Shown: one piece after another, positions 33,376-42,299 of the stretch
Layout of the letters: each line of letters begins with the position of its first letter
Position numbering within the stretch: position 1 is the first letter of the stretch
Origin: Paracoccaceae bacterium
GTDB taxonomy: Bacteria; Pseudomonadota; Alphaproteobacteria; Rhodobacterales; Rhodobacteraceae
Reading direction: 5' to 3'
Assembly (NCBI GenBank): GCA_027489355.1
Contig: JAIXZY010000036.1
Location: 1-64,000 of the forward strand
Length of the DNA stretch: 64,000 nt
Position numbers and translations under genes: made by a program
The notes under the pieces: generated by a model
Told to the model about the DNA's origin: nothing
What the model saw: only the letters and a program-made list of their open reading frames with translations
Databases searched by the model: none

Positions 33376-35352
33376 ATGACCCAGCATCCCCGCCTGATGT
33401 CCCCCCTGAAGCTGCGCGACCACACGCTGCGCAACCGCATCGTCTTTGGCGCGCATACGGCGAACATGTCCGACCAGGGGATGCCCGGGCCGCGCTTCGG
33501 CAAGTACCTTCTGGAGCGCGCCCTGGGCGGGGCGGCGATGGTGGTGGCGGAACCGGTGCCGGTGCATCGGACCGGCGTGCTGACGCGGGGCAACTTCCTG
33601 CACTCGGACGACGCGGTGATCCCCGCCTTCCGCACCATCACCGACGAGGTGAAGGCCGCCGGCGCAGTGATCATCCAGCAGCTTTACCACGTCGGCGCGC
33701 ATGGCGATTCGGACCTCAGCTTCGCGCCGCATTGGTCTCCGTCCGGGGGGCCGTCCTATCACGACTCGGACGGGTCGCACGCAATGACGGGGGCAGAGGT
33801 CGAAGAGCTTTTGGACGCGCATGTCGCGGCGGCGGTGCGGGCCAAGGCGGCGGGGTTTCAGGGGGTGGAGGTCTGGGCGGCCTATCATTCGCTTGTGGAC
33901 CAGTTCTGGACGCCCTGGTCGAACCAGCGGACCGACAAGTGGGGGGGCTCGCTGGAGGGCCGGACGCGGTTCTCGCGCGAGCTGATCGAGCGGGTGCGGC
34001 GGGCCTGTGGCGAGGATTTCGTCGTGGGCCTGGCAGTGAGCTATTCCGAGGCCTACGAGGTGACTTTGGGGGCCGAGGCGCTGACCGAGATCCTGTCGCT
34101 GCATGACCGGACGGGGCATGTGGATTACGTGACGGTGGGAGCGGGTTCGTATCTGGAGTTCGAGGCGATCATTCCTCCGTTCACGCATGGCGAGAAGCTG
34201 ACGACTCCGCTGACCCAGGTCCTGAAGCGGGAGCTGAAGCATGCGGTCGTCACCTCGGAAGCCGGGGTGCGGACGCCGGAGAATGGCGAGGCGATCATCG
34301 CTTCGGGGCTGGCGGACCTGGTGTCGATCGTGCGCGGCCAGATCGCCGACCCGCACCTGGCGCGGAAGGTGGCGGAGGGGCGTGCTGACGATGTGCGGGG
34401 GTGTATCTCCTGCAACCAGATGTGCTGGGGGCGGCGGTCGCGGGATTACTGGATTTCCTGCCTGATCAATCCGAGTGCGGGGCGGGAGTTCGAATGGGGC
34501 GGGGACCGGTTCTCGCCTGCGGCCGAGGTGAAGGATGTGCTGGTCGTCGGCGCGGGGCCGGCAGGGCTGGAAGCGGCTCGGGTCGCGGCGGAACGGGGGC
34601 ATCGGGTGGAGATCGTCGAGGCCTCGGGCGTCGTGGGGGGGCAGTTCCGGCTGGCCGGGATGCAGCCGCGGCGGGGGCAGATCCTGGAGCTGATGGACTG
34701 GTACGAGCGGCAGTTCGAGAAGCTGGGGGTGCGGCTGCGGCTGAACACGTTCCTCGACGCGGACGAGGTGGCGGCGCATCCGGCCCAAGTCGTCGTGGTG
34801 GCGACGGGGTCCCTGCCGGACGAGACGGGGTTCCAGCGCTGGGTTCCGGCGGAGGCGAGCCTGCCGGGGATCGAGGCGGGCGGCGTGTGGTCCCCCGAGG
34901 CGGTGCTGCGGCGCGAAGCGCGGCTGGGGGATGCGGTGGTCGTGTATGACGAGGGGTCGAACTGGCGCGGGGTCGGGACGGCCTGGGCGCTTGCCGAGCA
35001 GGGCAAGAAGGTCGTGATCGTGACGCCAGAGCCTTACGTCGGAAAAGAGCTGGCGCGGACGGCGGCGGACGGGGCGGTGCGGCGGCGGCTGGGGGCACTG
35101 GGCGTGCGGATGCTGCCGGAACATCGGCTGGTCCGCTGGCATGGGAACGGGGTGACGGTGCGGTCCTTCCTGACGGGGGAGGAGGAGGTGATTGCGGCCT
35201 CGGGCCTGGTGATGGCGACGACGAACCGGGCGTTCGATGTGCTGCCGGAGGTGATCGAGGGCAAGGTGCTGCACCGGGTGGGCGACTGCGCGGCGCCTCG
35301 GCTGGCGGCCTATGCGTTCCACGAGGGGCGGAAGGTGGCTCTGGGGATCTGA
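33376..35352 (+). CDS. FMN/4Fe-4S/FAD oxidoreductase of the trimethylamine dehydrogenase/2,4-dienoyl-CoA reductase family
   Basis: A 658-residue fusion: N-terminal old-yellow-enzyme TIM barrel with FMN (about 5-340), a 4Fe-4S site formed by C343, C346, C350 and C362 (GCISCNQMC and SCLIN), and C-terminal FAD/NAD(P)-binding domains (VLVVGAGPAGLEAA near 388). The family includes dimethylamine and trimethylamine dehydrogenases, dienoyl-CoA reductase and N-methylproline/stachydrine demethylases. The pairing with an aldehyde dehydrogenase fits N-demethylation, but the substrate is not set. ATG 33376 has a GGAGG site (33366-33370); a more upstream in-frame start (33334) overlaps the candidate promoter and was rejected. 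Confidence 0.9.
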   Translation: MTQHPRLMSPLKLRDHTLRNRIVFGAHTANMSDQGMPGPRFGKYLLERALGGAAMVVAEPVPVHRTGVLTRGNFLHSDDAVIPAFRTITDEVKAAGAVIIQQLYHVGAHGDSDLSFAPHWSPSGGPSYHDSDGSHAMTGAEVEELLDAHVAAAVRAKAAGFQGVEVWAAYHSLVDQFWTPWSNQRTDKWGGSLEGRTRFSRELIERVRRACGEDFVVGLAVSYSEAYEVTLGAEALTEILSLHDRTGHVDYVTVGAGSYLEFEAIIPPFTHGEKLTTPLTQVLKRELKHAVVTSEAGVRTPENGEAIIASGLADLVSIVRGQIADPHLARKVAEGRADDVRGCISCNQMCWGRRSRDYWISCLINPSAGREFEWGGDRFSPAAEVKDVLVVGAGPAGLEAARVAAERGHRVEIVEASGVVGGQFRLAGMQPRRGQILELMDWYERQFEKLGVRLRLNTFLDADEVAAHPAQVVVVATGSLPDETGFQRWVPAEASLPGIEAGGVWSPEAVLRREARLGDAVVVYDEGSNWRGVGTAWALAEQGKKVVIVTPEPYVGKELARTAADGAVRRRLGALGVRMLPEHRLVRWHGNGVTVRSFLTGEEEVIAASGLVMATTNRAFDVLPEVIEGKVLHRVGDCAAPRLAAYAFHEGRKVALGI

Positions 35353-35397
35353 CCGATGGGGGACCCGGGTTCCACTTTGACACCTTGAACGCGTCCC

Positions 35398-35495
35398 GCG
35401 CAGGCCTTTTGTCTGGCCTGCGGCCGGCAGCCAACCGGCTCGGCCGTCGGGGGCGCTTCGCCCCCCGAACCCCCAGAGAGTATTTGGAAAAAGAG
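35398..35495 (+). repeat. Extragenic repeat element, copy 1
   Basis: Begins GCGCAGGCCTTTTGTCT, has a GC-rich hairpin (CGGGGGCG at 35448-35455 with CGCCCCCG), and ends in GAGTATTTGGAAAAAG. Shares 15 of 17 bases at its left end and the TATTTGG at its right end with the copy at 38716. It lies between convergent genes, so the hairpin may also serve as a terminator for one of them. Confidence 0.55.
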
Positions 35496-35509
35496 CAAAT
35501 CAATCAGGG

Positions 35510-36550
35510 TTACGGATTCGCCTCGATTGTCTGGTTCAGCCAGGGGACGAATTTCGAGATGTTGGTGTAAGCGGAAAAGAGGGCGGTTTCCTCGCAGCCG
35601 TGGCCTGACGTGGCGGAGAGGCCCCAGCTGACGATGCCCGCCTGGATGTAGCCGCCGCCGTCCAGCGGAACGACCAGCGGGCCGCCAGAGTCGCCGTTGC
35701 AGGAGGTCTTGCCGCCCTCGAAGGTGCCGGAGCAGATCATGTTCTCGCTGACCGCGTCGGGGGCCTTGGCCATGAGCTCGTCCCAGATCGCGTAGGCGTC
35801 CTGTTCCCCGACACCGAGGGTCTGGACGGCGTAGCCGAAGCCGTCCGCCGCGTCCTCGGCCCGGGCTTCCAGCATGGCGGTGTTGCAGAGCGCGCGGTCG
35901 AGGACCTGGATCTGCGCCTGGCGAAGCTGAGGGGAGGGCTGAGCGCCCTCTTGCAGGCCCCAGCCGGTGACGATGGTGGTGACGCCCTGCTGGTTCAGGA
36001 GGTCGCCGTATTCCGCGTCGGGGACCTCGATGGTCTGGAACGGCACTTGCGGCGCACGGGAGAGCTTGATGAGCGCGATGTCGAAGTCGAACTGGTCGCC
36101 GGAGTAGGAGGGGTGACGGAAGATCGCCTCGACCGGGATCAGGTCGCCGGCGCCGGGCGTGAGGGTGTTGGTGCCGACGAGGATGGCGATGTCCTCTGGG
36201 TTCAGGTCTGCGTAGGTGCCGTCCTCCATCGGCATATGGACGCAATGGGCGGCGGTGAGGACCCAGCGGTCCATGACCATGCTGCCGCCGCAGAACTGGG
36301 CATCAGTGCCGACCGGCGCGCCGCCGACAAGCAGCGCGACCTGCCACGGCCAGGCGCCCTCGGCTGCAACCTCGCCGCCGATGACCTTGGCGCCGGCGTC
36401 CTCGGCGTGCTTGGCCCGTTCGGCCTTGGCGCCGGATTTGGCGAAGGCGAAGGGCGAGGCGGTGGCGGGGTTGGCGTTGGGGGTGGGAAAGGGCTGCTCG
36501 GCGAGGGCCGGGGTGGCGAGGAGCAGGGCGAGGGCGGCGAGAAGGCGCAT
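35510..36550 (-). CDS. Secreted chymotrypsin-fold (S1) serine protease zymogen
   Basis: A 346-residue exported protease: signal peptide (cut near residue 17), a propeptide of about 38 residues, then the S1 domain starting VIGGEVAAEG after K55. Catalytic triad: H102 (LTAAHCV), D157 (DFDIALIKL) and S288 (CNGDSGGPL). Cysteines are placed for the usual S1 bonds. The residue six before the catalytic Ser, which sets primary specificity (position 189), is T282, not Asp, so it is not trypsin-like although it needs cleavage after a Lys. The upstream caspase stop touches this ATG (TGA directly followed by ATG), so the two are coupled. It ends near extragenic repeat copy 1. Confidence 0.9.
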   Translation of the reverse strand: MRLLAALALLLATPALAEQPFPTPNANPATASPFAFAKSGAKAERAKHAEDAGAKVIGGEVAAEGAWPWQVALLVGGAPVGTDAQFCGGSMVMDRWVLTAAHCVHMPMEDGTYADLNPEDIAILVGTNTLTPGAGDLIPVEAIFRHPSYSGDQFDFDIALIKLSRAPQVPFQTIEVPDAEYGDLLNQQGVTTIVTGWGLQEGAQPSPQLRQAQIQVLDRALCNTAMLEARAEDAADGFGYAVQTLGVGEQDAYAIWDELMAKAPDAVSENMICSGTFEGGKTSCNGDSGGPLVVPLDGGGYIQAGIVSWGLSATSGHGCEETALFSAYTNISKFVPWLNQTIEANP

Positions 36551-38470
36551 TCAGTTCTCCATTGGAGCGAGGCGGATGATCTGGCGGAGCATGGTGAGGG
36601 GGGCGGGTTTCAGATTGAAGCCGCGCGAGGTCGCCTCGGGGTCGAGGCGGGTTTCGAGCCAGGCGGTCATCGGGTCGGGCGGCGTGGCGCGGGTGGTGTC
36701 GGTGGGGACGAGGCGGGTGAGGTCAACGCGGGGGGCGTCGGCGGTGGCGGGGACGGCGAGGGTCCAGATTTCCTCGAGGCCCGCGGTGCTGGTGGGGTCG
36801 ATCATGAGGCCGACGCGCGTGGTCTCGCCGGGGGCGAGGCGGTTGGAGAGGTTTTGCGTCGGGTAGATCGGCTGCACGCGGAAGTCGGCGGTGAAGTAGA
36901 GGACGGAGACGTCCTGGGCCGTGCCGGAGCTGTTGGTGATGGAGAGCCAGAGCTGGTCGCAGGGGGCGACGGGGTCCTTCGGGTCGAAGGGGGTTTGCGG
37001 GCCGGGCTGGTCGCAGCTGGTGGCGGCGCGGCGGGTGGTCGTGACGGTGAGGGGCGGATTGCCGGTGAGGCTGCGGCCGGTGGCGCCGGCGAGGGTGGCG
37101 CGGAGGGCGAGGCCGTGGGCGGCTTGTTCCAAGGTGCGTTGGAGGGCCTCGGCTTCGGTCTCGCCGGGTTCGGGGCGGATGCGGGGGGTGGAGTTTTTGC
37201 CATCGGGGTCGAGGGTGCCGTCGGGTCCGGCGAGGGCCACGGTGCCCTCGGTGAGGATGGGGATGAGGTCCGGGGTCTCGCCTGGGGGTGGGAGGGCGGC
37301 GGTCCACGCCCGGTAGTCCGTGGTGTCGGCGGGGTCGGCCAGGACGGGGGCGGCGAGGGTCAGGGGCTTGGGCGGTGGGGCGGAGGTGAGTTCGGCCCAT
37401 TGGGCCTTTGCCGGGGCGGCGGATAGGGTGGCGGAGCGGGCGGTGACCTTGGTGAGGGTTGCGGTGGCGAGGGGCGTGGTGTCGGCAGGGGTGGCGTAGA
37501 GGGTGAGTTCGGCACCTTCGGTCAGGCCGTCGAGGAGGCCGGCGGCGAGGTGTCCGTCTTTCAGCGGAAAGCGGGGGGTGGTGGGGCCGGTGCCGAAGAC
37601 TTGGGCGGTCAGGAGGGGGCCTTCGCCGTCGGGCATCTGGCGAGCGGGGCCCTGTGCCATGGCTTCGGTGGTGGCGGTGAGGATTTGCTCCCAGGAGGCG
37701 GCGGGGGCGGCGCGCAGGGTTTGGGCAAGGCGCAGGGTGAATTCGCCGTGCCAGGTGCCGTCGGGCATCGGGTATTCGAAAGAGCGCTGGTCGGACTGGG
37801 AGGAGTAGAGGAAGACGAAGTCTCCGCTCAGCGGAGGCGCTGGTGTGCCTTCGACGGGGATGACGTCGTCGGGGATGCCGAGTTGGGCTTCATCGATGAC
37901 CTTGGGGACCCCCTGCCCTCCCACGGCGCGGAAGCCGGTGGCGGAGTGGCAGGCGTCTATCAGGGCGATGACCTGGATGCCTTTGGCGAGGGTCTGTTGC
38001 GTCCAGGCTTGCAGGTCGTCATCGACGAGGGCGTTTTCGACGGCCCCGATCGCGCCCTTCCAGCCGGTGGCGTCGGCGGGGAGGAGGAGCTCGTCATAGC
38101 CGCCGCCCTCGTCGCCCGAGAGGTCGGGGGCCTGGGCGCCGTGGCCGGAGAAGGTGAAGACGATGGTGTCTCCGTCGGTGGAGGCGGTGGTGGCGGCGGC
38201 GAGGGCCTGCAGGATGGCGTCGTGGGTGGGTTGGGCGGTGGAGGGGCCCGCGGGGAGGCCGGTGGGGTCGGAGGCGAGGACGGTGATGTTTGCCGGGGGG
38301 ACGCCGCGGGCAATCAGGGTCTCGGCCATCAGGCGGGCATCGTTCGAGGGGCCTTTGAGGTCGGCGTCGAGGGTGAGGTAGTCGGAAACGCCCACGACGA
38401 CGGCGCGGATCTCGGCCTGGGCCGGGGTTAGCAGGGTTGCGGAAAGGATCAGGGCCAATGGCGCGCGCAT
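36551..38470 (-). CDS. Exported caspase-family (C14) protein 1
   Basis: A 639-residue metacaspase-like protein with a signal peptide (cut near residue 19, AQA). The caspase domain (about 20-270) has the strand RAVVVGVSDY, ND-containing LKGPSNDARLMAE, catalytic H110 in FTFSGHGAQ and C174 in LIDACHSAT, plus YDELLLPAD between them. A long Pro/Ala/Thr-rich linker follows, then a C-terminal beta domain (about 515-600, with DVSVLYFTADF and LAPGETTRVGLMI) that is also present in the second caspase at 44379. Metacaspases cut after Arg or Lys (family knowledge). Upstream is a 338-nt gap; downstream is the S1 zymogen with no gap. Confidence 0.88.
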   Translation of the reverse strand: MRAPLALILSATLLTPAQAEIRAVVVGVSDYLTLDADLKGPSNDARLMAETLIARGVPPANITVLASDPTGLPAGPSTAQPTHDAILQALAAATTASTDGDTIVFTFSGHGAQAPDLSGDEGGGYDELLLPADATGWKGAIGAVENALVDDDLQAWTQQTLAKGIQVIALIDACHSATGFRAVGGQGVPKVIDEAQLGIPDDVIPVEGTPAPPLSGDFVFLYSSQSDQRSFEYPMPDGTWHGEFTLRLAQTLRAAPAASWEQILTATTEAMAQGPARQMPDGEGPLLTAQVFGTGPTTPRFPLKDGHLAAGLLDGLTEGAELTLYATPADTTPLATATLTKVTARSATLSAAPAKAQWAELTSAPPPKPLTLAAPVLADPADTTDYRAWTAALPPPGETPDLIPILTEGTVALAGPDGTLDPDGKNSTPRIRPEPGETEAEALQRTLEQAAHGLALRATLAGATGRSLTGNPPLTVTTTRRAATSCDQPGPQTPFDPKDPVAPCDQLWLSITNSSGTAQDVSVLYFTADFRVQPIYPTQNLSNRLAPGETTRVGLMIDPTSTAGLEEIWTLAVPATADAPRVDLTRLVPTDTTRATPPDPMTAWLETRLDPEATSRGFNLKPAPLTMLRQIIRLAPMEN

Positions 38471-38574
38471 GATGCGGGAAGATTACGCGCGGGCGGGCGT
38501 GGGGCAAGTGGGCTGCGGCGGGTGACGGGATTTGTCATCGGGTGATGGTGTGGCCGGGTGCCCCCCTCCCCCAG

Positions 38575-38597
38575 CCCCTCCCCACGCGGGGGAGGGG
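38575..38597. repeat. C-run/G-run hairpin
   Basis: CCCCTCCCC (38575-38583) pairs with GGGGAGGGG (38589-38597). Elements of this C-tract/G-tract type are common between genes in GC-rich alphaproteobacteria. Confidence 0.6.
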
Positions 38598-38715
38598 AGG
38601 CACTTGGGGTGGGGGCGGTCCCGGATTTCCGTGGTTCCGTCGGTTGACCGGATGATGGCGCGGAGGCCAGACATCAGGCCGGTATCCTGGGGCGAGGACC
38701 AAATTGAGCGCTGAC

Positions 38716-38789
38716 GCGCAAGTCTTTTGTCTCGCCGCTTTGCGTGAAGGACGCAAAGCGGCTCGGGGGCCTCCGGCGGGGATATTTGG
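38716..38789 (+). repeat. Extragenic repeat element, copy 2
   Basis: Starts GCGCAAGTCTTTTGTCT, then a perfect 12-bp stem (GCCGCTTTGCGT at 38734-38745 with ACGCAAAGCGGC at 38751-38762), then GGGGGCCTCCGGCGGGG and TATTTGG. Same frame of motifs as copy 1. Confidence 0.55.
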
Positions 38790-38808
38790 GCCAATGTGAA
38801 AGGTGGGG

Positions 38809-40233
38809 TCAGTTCAGCGGCGTGACCCGGCGGCCTCCGGCGGCGATGCCGGTTTCGATGCGGGCTTCGACGGTGTTGCCTTCGAGGGAGGCGAGGAAGC
38901 CGTTGAACTCGGGCGTGGCCCGGGTGGCCTGGCGGGCGGCGGCGATGACGAGGTCGATCTGGGCCTCGGGGAGTTTCAGGCGGGTGGGGACGGCGTCGAG
39001 TTGGTCGCGGAGGTCGGTGGGCAGCGCGGCAGAGCTGACTTCGCCGACGAAGAGTTTGACGTCCTTGCAGTCCCAACCTTGGGTCGTGCCGCGGAGTTTG
39101 CGGACTTCGGTGAGCGGCAGGGCGCAGCGCCACTCGATGAGTTCGGTTTCCCAGAGCCGCAGCTCGCCCCGCATGGAATCGTAGCCGGAGCGGGAGGCGG
39201 CGGACATGGCGGAGGTGGCGATGGACATGGCGAGGTTGACGCCTCCGGGGCCTGCGACCTTCTTCGTCCAGTCGTAGTCCCGGCTGACGCCGGCGTTGGC
39301 GACGAGGAAGAGCATGCGTTTCAGCTTGACGGCTTCCTCGGCGGTGAGCGGGGCATAGGGGACCTGGGCGCGGGCGCGTTCGACGGCGAGGCCGGTGGTG
39401 CCGAAGTTGTCGGTGATGCCGCCGTCGAGGAGTTTGACGAATTTGACCTCCTCCGGGTTGGTGTAGCTTTCGAGCGCCCGGGCATGGGCGCGCATGGCGG
39501 CGGTGGCTTCGGGATTGTAGCGGGCGGCGGTGAGCCAGTCGGGCTCTCGGTACGTGCATTTGCCCTGGTGGGCTTGCAGGACGATGGGGGTGAAGACCAG
39601 GGGGTAGGCGGCGGAGGCGGCGACGGCTTCGGAGAGTCTGACCTTCGAGAGGTCGGAGCAGAGGGCGTCGAAGGTTTCGGGGGAGAATAGGAAGGGCGTG
39701 TTGTTCGCCATGTCGGTGGCGTTGATCCAGGTCTTGATCCGGGATCTCTGCAGGTCGGCGAAGGTGGCGTTGTGAAAGAGGGTGTCGTCGAGGGTGCGGC
39801 CGAAGGTGTCGCGGCCGTTGACGCCGCCGGCGATGCCTTTGACCAGCGTGAGGGGGTTAAGGGCCGAGGTGGTCATTCGGGCCTCGGCGTTCTGGGTCAG
39901 GAAGGATTCGCGGAAGCCTTGCATCCCTTGCGGGCCCTTGAGACCGAGTTGGGCAGCCATGACGGACCCGCCGGAGACGCCGGAGACGAGGCGGACGTTG
40001 TCGAGGAGGCCGTTCGGGGTGCCAGTCTGCGTGGCCTGGAGTTCCTGGAGCATGCCGTAGGCGAAGGCGGTGGCGCGCATGCCGCCGCCGGAGAAGGCGA
40101 GGCCGATGTAGAGGTCGTCTCCCAGTGCCTCGGCGGAGAGGGGCGCGTTTTCGCCCTGGAGGGGCTGGTTCTGCGGCTGGTTCCAGGGGGCGCAGCCGAG
40201 CATCAGGACAAGGGGGAGGAGGGCGCGGCGCAT
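38809..40233 (-). CDS. Patatin-like phospholipase lipoprotein
   Basis: Lipid acyl hydrolase of 474 residues with lipobox MLGC (C14), so it is anchored on an envelope membrane. Patatin core: oxyanion GGGMRA (about 50-54), nucleophile S87 in GVSGGS, and catalytic D270 in LLDGGITDN. The region between has the usual insertion with VNGRDTFGRTLDD. A C-terminal tail of about 200 residues (rich in Arg/Leu/Ala) has no family I know. It starts 15 nt after the histidine kinase stop, so it belongs to the htrA-like/regulator/kinase operon. It probably hydrolyses membrane or lipoprotein-derived lipids in the periplasm. Confidence 0.9.
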   Translation of the reverse strand: MRRALLPLVLMLGCAPWNQPQNQPLQGENAPLSAEALGDDLYIGLAFSGGGMRATAFAYGMLQELQATQTGTPNGLLDNVRLVSGVSGGSVMAAQLGLKGPQGMQGFRESFLTQNAEARMTTSALNPLTLVKGIAGGVNGRDTFGRTLDDTLFHNATFADLQRSRIKTWINATDMANNTPFLFSPETFDALCSDLSKVRLSEAVAASAAYPLVFTPIVLQAHQGKCTYREPDWLTAARYNPEATAAMRAHARALESYTNPEEVKFVKLLDGGITDNFGTTGLAVERARAQVPYAPLTAEEAVKLKRMLFLVANAGVSRDYDWTKKVAGPGGVNLAMSIATSAMSAASRSGYDSMRGELRLWETELIEWRCALPLTEVRKLRGTTQGWDCKDVKLFVGEVSSAALPTDLRDQLDAVPTRLKLPEAQIDLVIAAARQATRATPEFNGFLASLEGNTVEARIETGIAAGGRRVTPLN

Positions 40234-40248
40234 CGGGGCTCCTTGGGG

Positions 40249-41610
40249 TCAGTCCGATTGCTGCAGCCTGGGCCAGCGGATTTCAAGGGCGAAGCCTTTG
40301 TCAGTGGGCGGGAGGGTCAGGCGCGCACCGTGGCGGGCGGCGATGGCGCGGACGAGGGCGAGGCCCAGCCCGTGGCCGGGGGTGGCGCGGTCGCGTTCGG
40401 CGCGGGTGAAGCGGTCGAAGGCTTCGGGTTTGAGTGCGTCGGGGAGGCCGGGGCCGGTGTCTGACACGCGCATCAGGATGCGGTCGTCTTCGGGGGCGAG
40501 GGTGAGGGTCAGGTGGTCGCCTGCGGCGCAGTATTTGATGGCGTTGTCGAGGAGGTTGGACAGGACCTGCGCGATCAGGTTCCGGTCGCCGAGGATGGTG
40601 AGGCTGGGGGTGATGTGGGCTTCGGCTTGCAGGCCCTTGTCTTCGAGGAGCGGGTCGTAGAGGTCCCAGACCTCCGCCGCAGTGGTGGAGAGGTCGACGG
40701 GGACGAGGCCGCCGCCGGTGCCCTGGTCGGCCTCGGCCCGGGAGATGTCGAGAAGCGAGTCGAACATGCGGATGGCCTGGCGCATCTCGGCCTTGAGGTC
40801 GGCGGTGAGGTCGTCCTGGCCTTCGATCCTGGAGAGCTTCTGGAGCATCCGGTTGAGGGGGGTGCGGAGTTCGTGCGCGATGGTCTCGGACAGGCGGTGG
40901 GTGGCGCGGTTGAGGTTTTCGATCCGGTCGAGCATGGCGTGGACGTGGGTTTCGAGGAGGCCGAATTCGTCGGGGGAGCGAGGGCCGGGGAGGCGGGCGT
41001 CGAGGTGTCCGTCGGCGACCTGATCGGCGAGGGTGTTGAGGCGGTTGATCCGTTGCATGACGGAGCGGGCGGCGAGGCCCCCGACGAGCGCGCCCGCGAC
41101 GAGGAGGGCGCCGAGGAGGCCGAGCATGCCCCGGCGGAGGGCGGCGAGTGTGGCATCGACGGGCTGGAGGGAGCGGGCGACGAGGAGGGGGAAGCCGCCC
41201 GGCAGGTCTCGGGCGACGGCGAGCCAGCGGGTCTGGCCTTCGGTGAAGATGGTGGCGTTGTCGGGGGTGAAGGTGTCGCCGCTGGGGGAAAGGGCGGCGG
41301 GCCAATCGGGGCGGGTTCCGGCGAGGATGGCGCCGTTGCGGTCCATCAGGAGGAGCATTTCGTCGCCCGTGGCGGCGGTGGCGCGGTCATCGATGGCCTG
41401 ACGCAGCGCGATGATGCGGCGCTGGTCGTAGAGGGCGGCGAGGCCGTTGAGGTCGGCGGTCAGGAGGGTCTGTTGCGCCTGCAGGAGGCGGGTTTCGACC
41501 AGGCGGTATTGCAGGGCCATCGCGGCGAGGGAGAGGGCGGTCACGGCCAGCGCCATGAGCGCGGCGAGGCGCAGGGTGGCCCTTGCGGCTATCGGTCGGG
41601 CCGGGGTCAC
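40249..41610 (-). CDS. Sensor histidine kinase, membrane bound
   Basis: A 453-residue classical kinase: TM1 (about 11-35), a periplasmic sensor region of about 120 residues (no family recognised), TM2 (about 161-182), HAMP (183-236), HisKA with H246 in SETIAHELRTPLNR, and HATPase_c (NLLDNAIKYCA, DTGPGLPD, GHGLGLALV). Overlaps the regulator gene by 4 nt (41607-41610). It probably senses a periplasmic or membrane state and controls the surrounding protease and lipase genes. Confidence 0.92.
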   Translation of the reverse strand: MTPARPIAARATLRLAALMALAVTALSLAAMALQYRLVETRLLQAQQTLLTADLNGLAALYDQRRIIALRQAIDDRATAATGDEMLLLMDRNGAILAGTRPDWPAALSPSGDTFTPDNATIFTEGQTRWLAVARDLPGGFPLLVARSLQPVDATLAALRRGMLGLLGALLVAGALVGGLAARSVMQRINRLNTLADQVADGHLDARLPGPRSPDEFGLLETHVHAMLDRIENLNRATHRLSETIAHELRTPLNRMLQKLSRIEGQDDLTADLKAEMRQAIRMFDSLLDISRAEADQGTGGGLVPVDLSTTAAEVWDLYDPLLEDKGLQAEAHITPSLTILGDRNLIAQVLSNLLDNAIKYCAAGDHLTLTLAPEDDRILMRVSDTGPGLPDALKPEAFDRFTRAERDRATPGHGLGLALVRAIAARHGARLTLPPTDKGFALEIRWPRLQQSD

Positions 41611-42299
41611 GAAGGCAGGGGGGCGAAGATGTAGCCCTCGCCCCGGGCGGTCTGGATCGCGGTCGCCCCGGCCTCTTCCAGCTTGCGGCGCAGGCGGCCG
41701 ACGTGGACGTCGACGACGTTGGTGCCGGGGTCGAAGTGCAGGTTCCAGACGTTTTCCAGAAGCTGCATGCGGGTCACGACCTGGCCGGCGTTGCGGGCGA
41801 AGTAGGTGATCAGCTCGAATTCCTTGGGGCTGGTCGGGACGTGGGTGCGGCGGACGTGGACGGTGCGGGCCTTGAGGCGGATTTCGACGTCGCCGAAGGC
41901 GAGGAGGTCGTTGTCGAGGACCTGGATCGTGCCACGGCGGAGGAGCGCGCGGAGGCGGGCGCGGAGTTCTTCGGGTTCGAAGGGTTTGGGGAGGTAGTCG
42001 TCGGCGCCTTTCTCCAGCCCTTCGACGCGGTTGGCAGCGCGACCGAGGGCGGAGAGGATCAGGATCAGGGCGGTGGAGCCGCCGGCGCGGATGCGGGCCA
42101 TCGCGTCCACGCCGTCGCCGCCCGGGAGCATGCGGTCGAGGACGATGACGTTGTAGGGGGTGGTGGTGGCGGCCTCGATCCCGGCGGGGAGCGTGTCGCG
42201 GTGGTCGGTCTGGCAGCCCAGGGCTTCGGCCTCGGCGCGGATGGCGGCGACGGTTTCCGGGTCGTCCTCGATGATCAGGATGCGGTCCATGAGCGACAT
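41607..42299 (-). CDS. OmpR/PhoB-type response regulator
   Basis: A 230-residue regulator with an N-terminal receiver (acidic E11/D12/D13, phospho-acceptor D55 in VIVLDRMLPGGDG, K in DDYLPKPFEPEEL) and a C-terminal winged helix (about 130-228: SPKEFELITYFARNAGQVV, NVVDVHVGRLRRKLEE). Its ATG follows the HtrA-like gene directly, with no gap, and it overlaps the kinase gene by 4 nt. Likely targets include the divergent promoter region at 43614-43764. Confidence 0.95.
   Translation of the reverse strand: MSLMDRILIIEDDPETVAAIRAEAEALGCQTDHRDTLPAGIEAATTTPYNVIVLDRMLPGGDGVDAMARIRAGGSTALILILSALGRAANRVEGLEKGADDYLPKPFEPEELRARLRALLRRGTIQVLDNDLLAFGDVEIRLKARTVHVRRTHVPTSPKEFELITYFARNAGQVVTRMQLLENVWNLHFDPGTNVVDVHVGRLRRKLEEAGATAIQTARGEGYIFAPLPS

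Larger units (their letters stand above)
38471..38808. other. Noncoding gap with GC hairpin and repeat
   Basis: A 338-nt stretch between the patatin gene's stop and the caspase gene's start (both minus). No credible coding frame. It holds a G/C-homopolymer hairpin (38575-38597: CCCCTCCCC with GGGGAGGGG, loop ACGCG) and extragenic repeat copy 2 (38716-38789). It must also hold the promoter for the caspase-1/S1 protease pair, but no convincing -35/-10 was seen. Confidence 0.7.
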
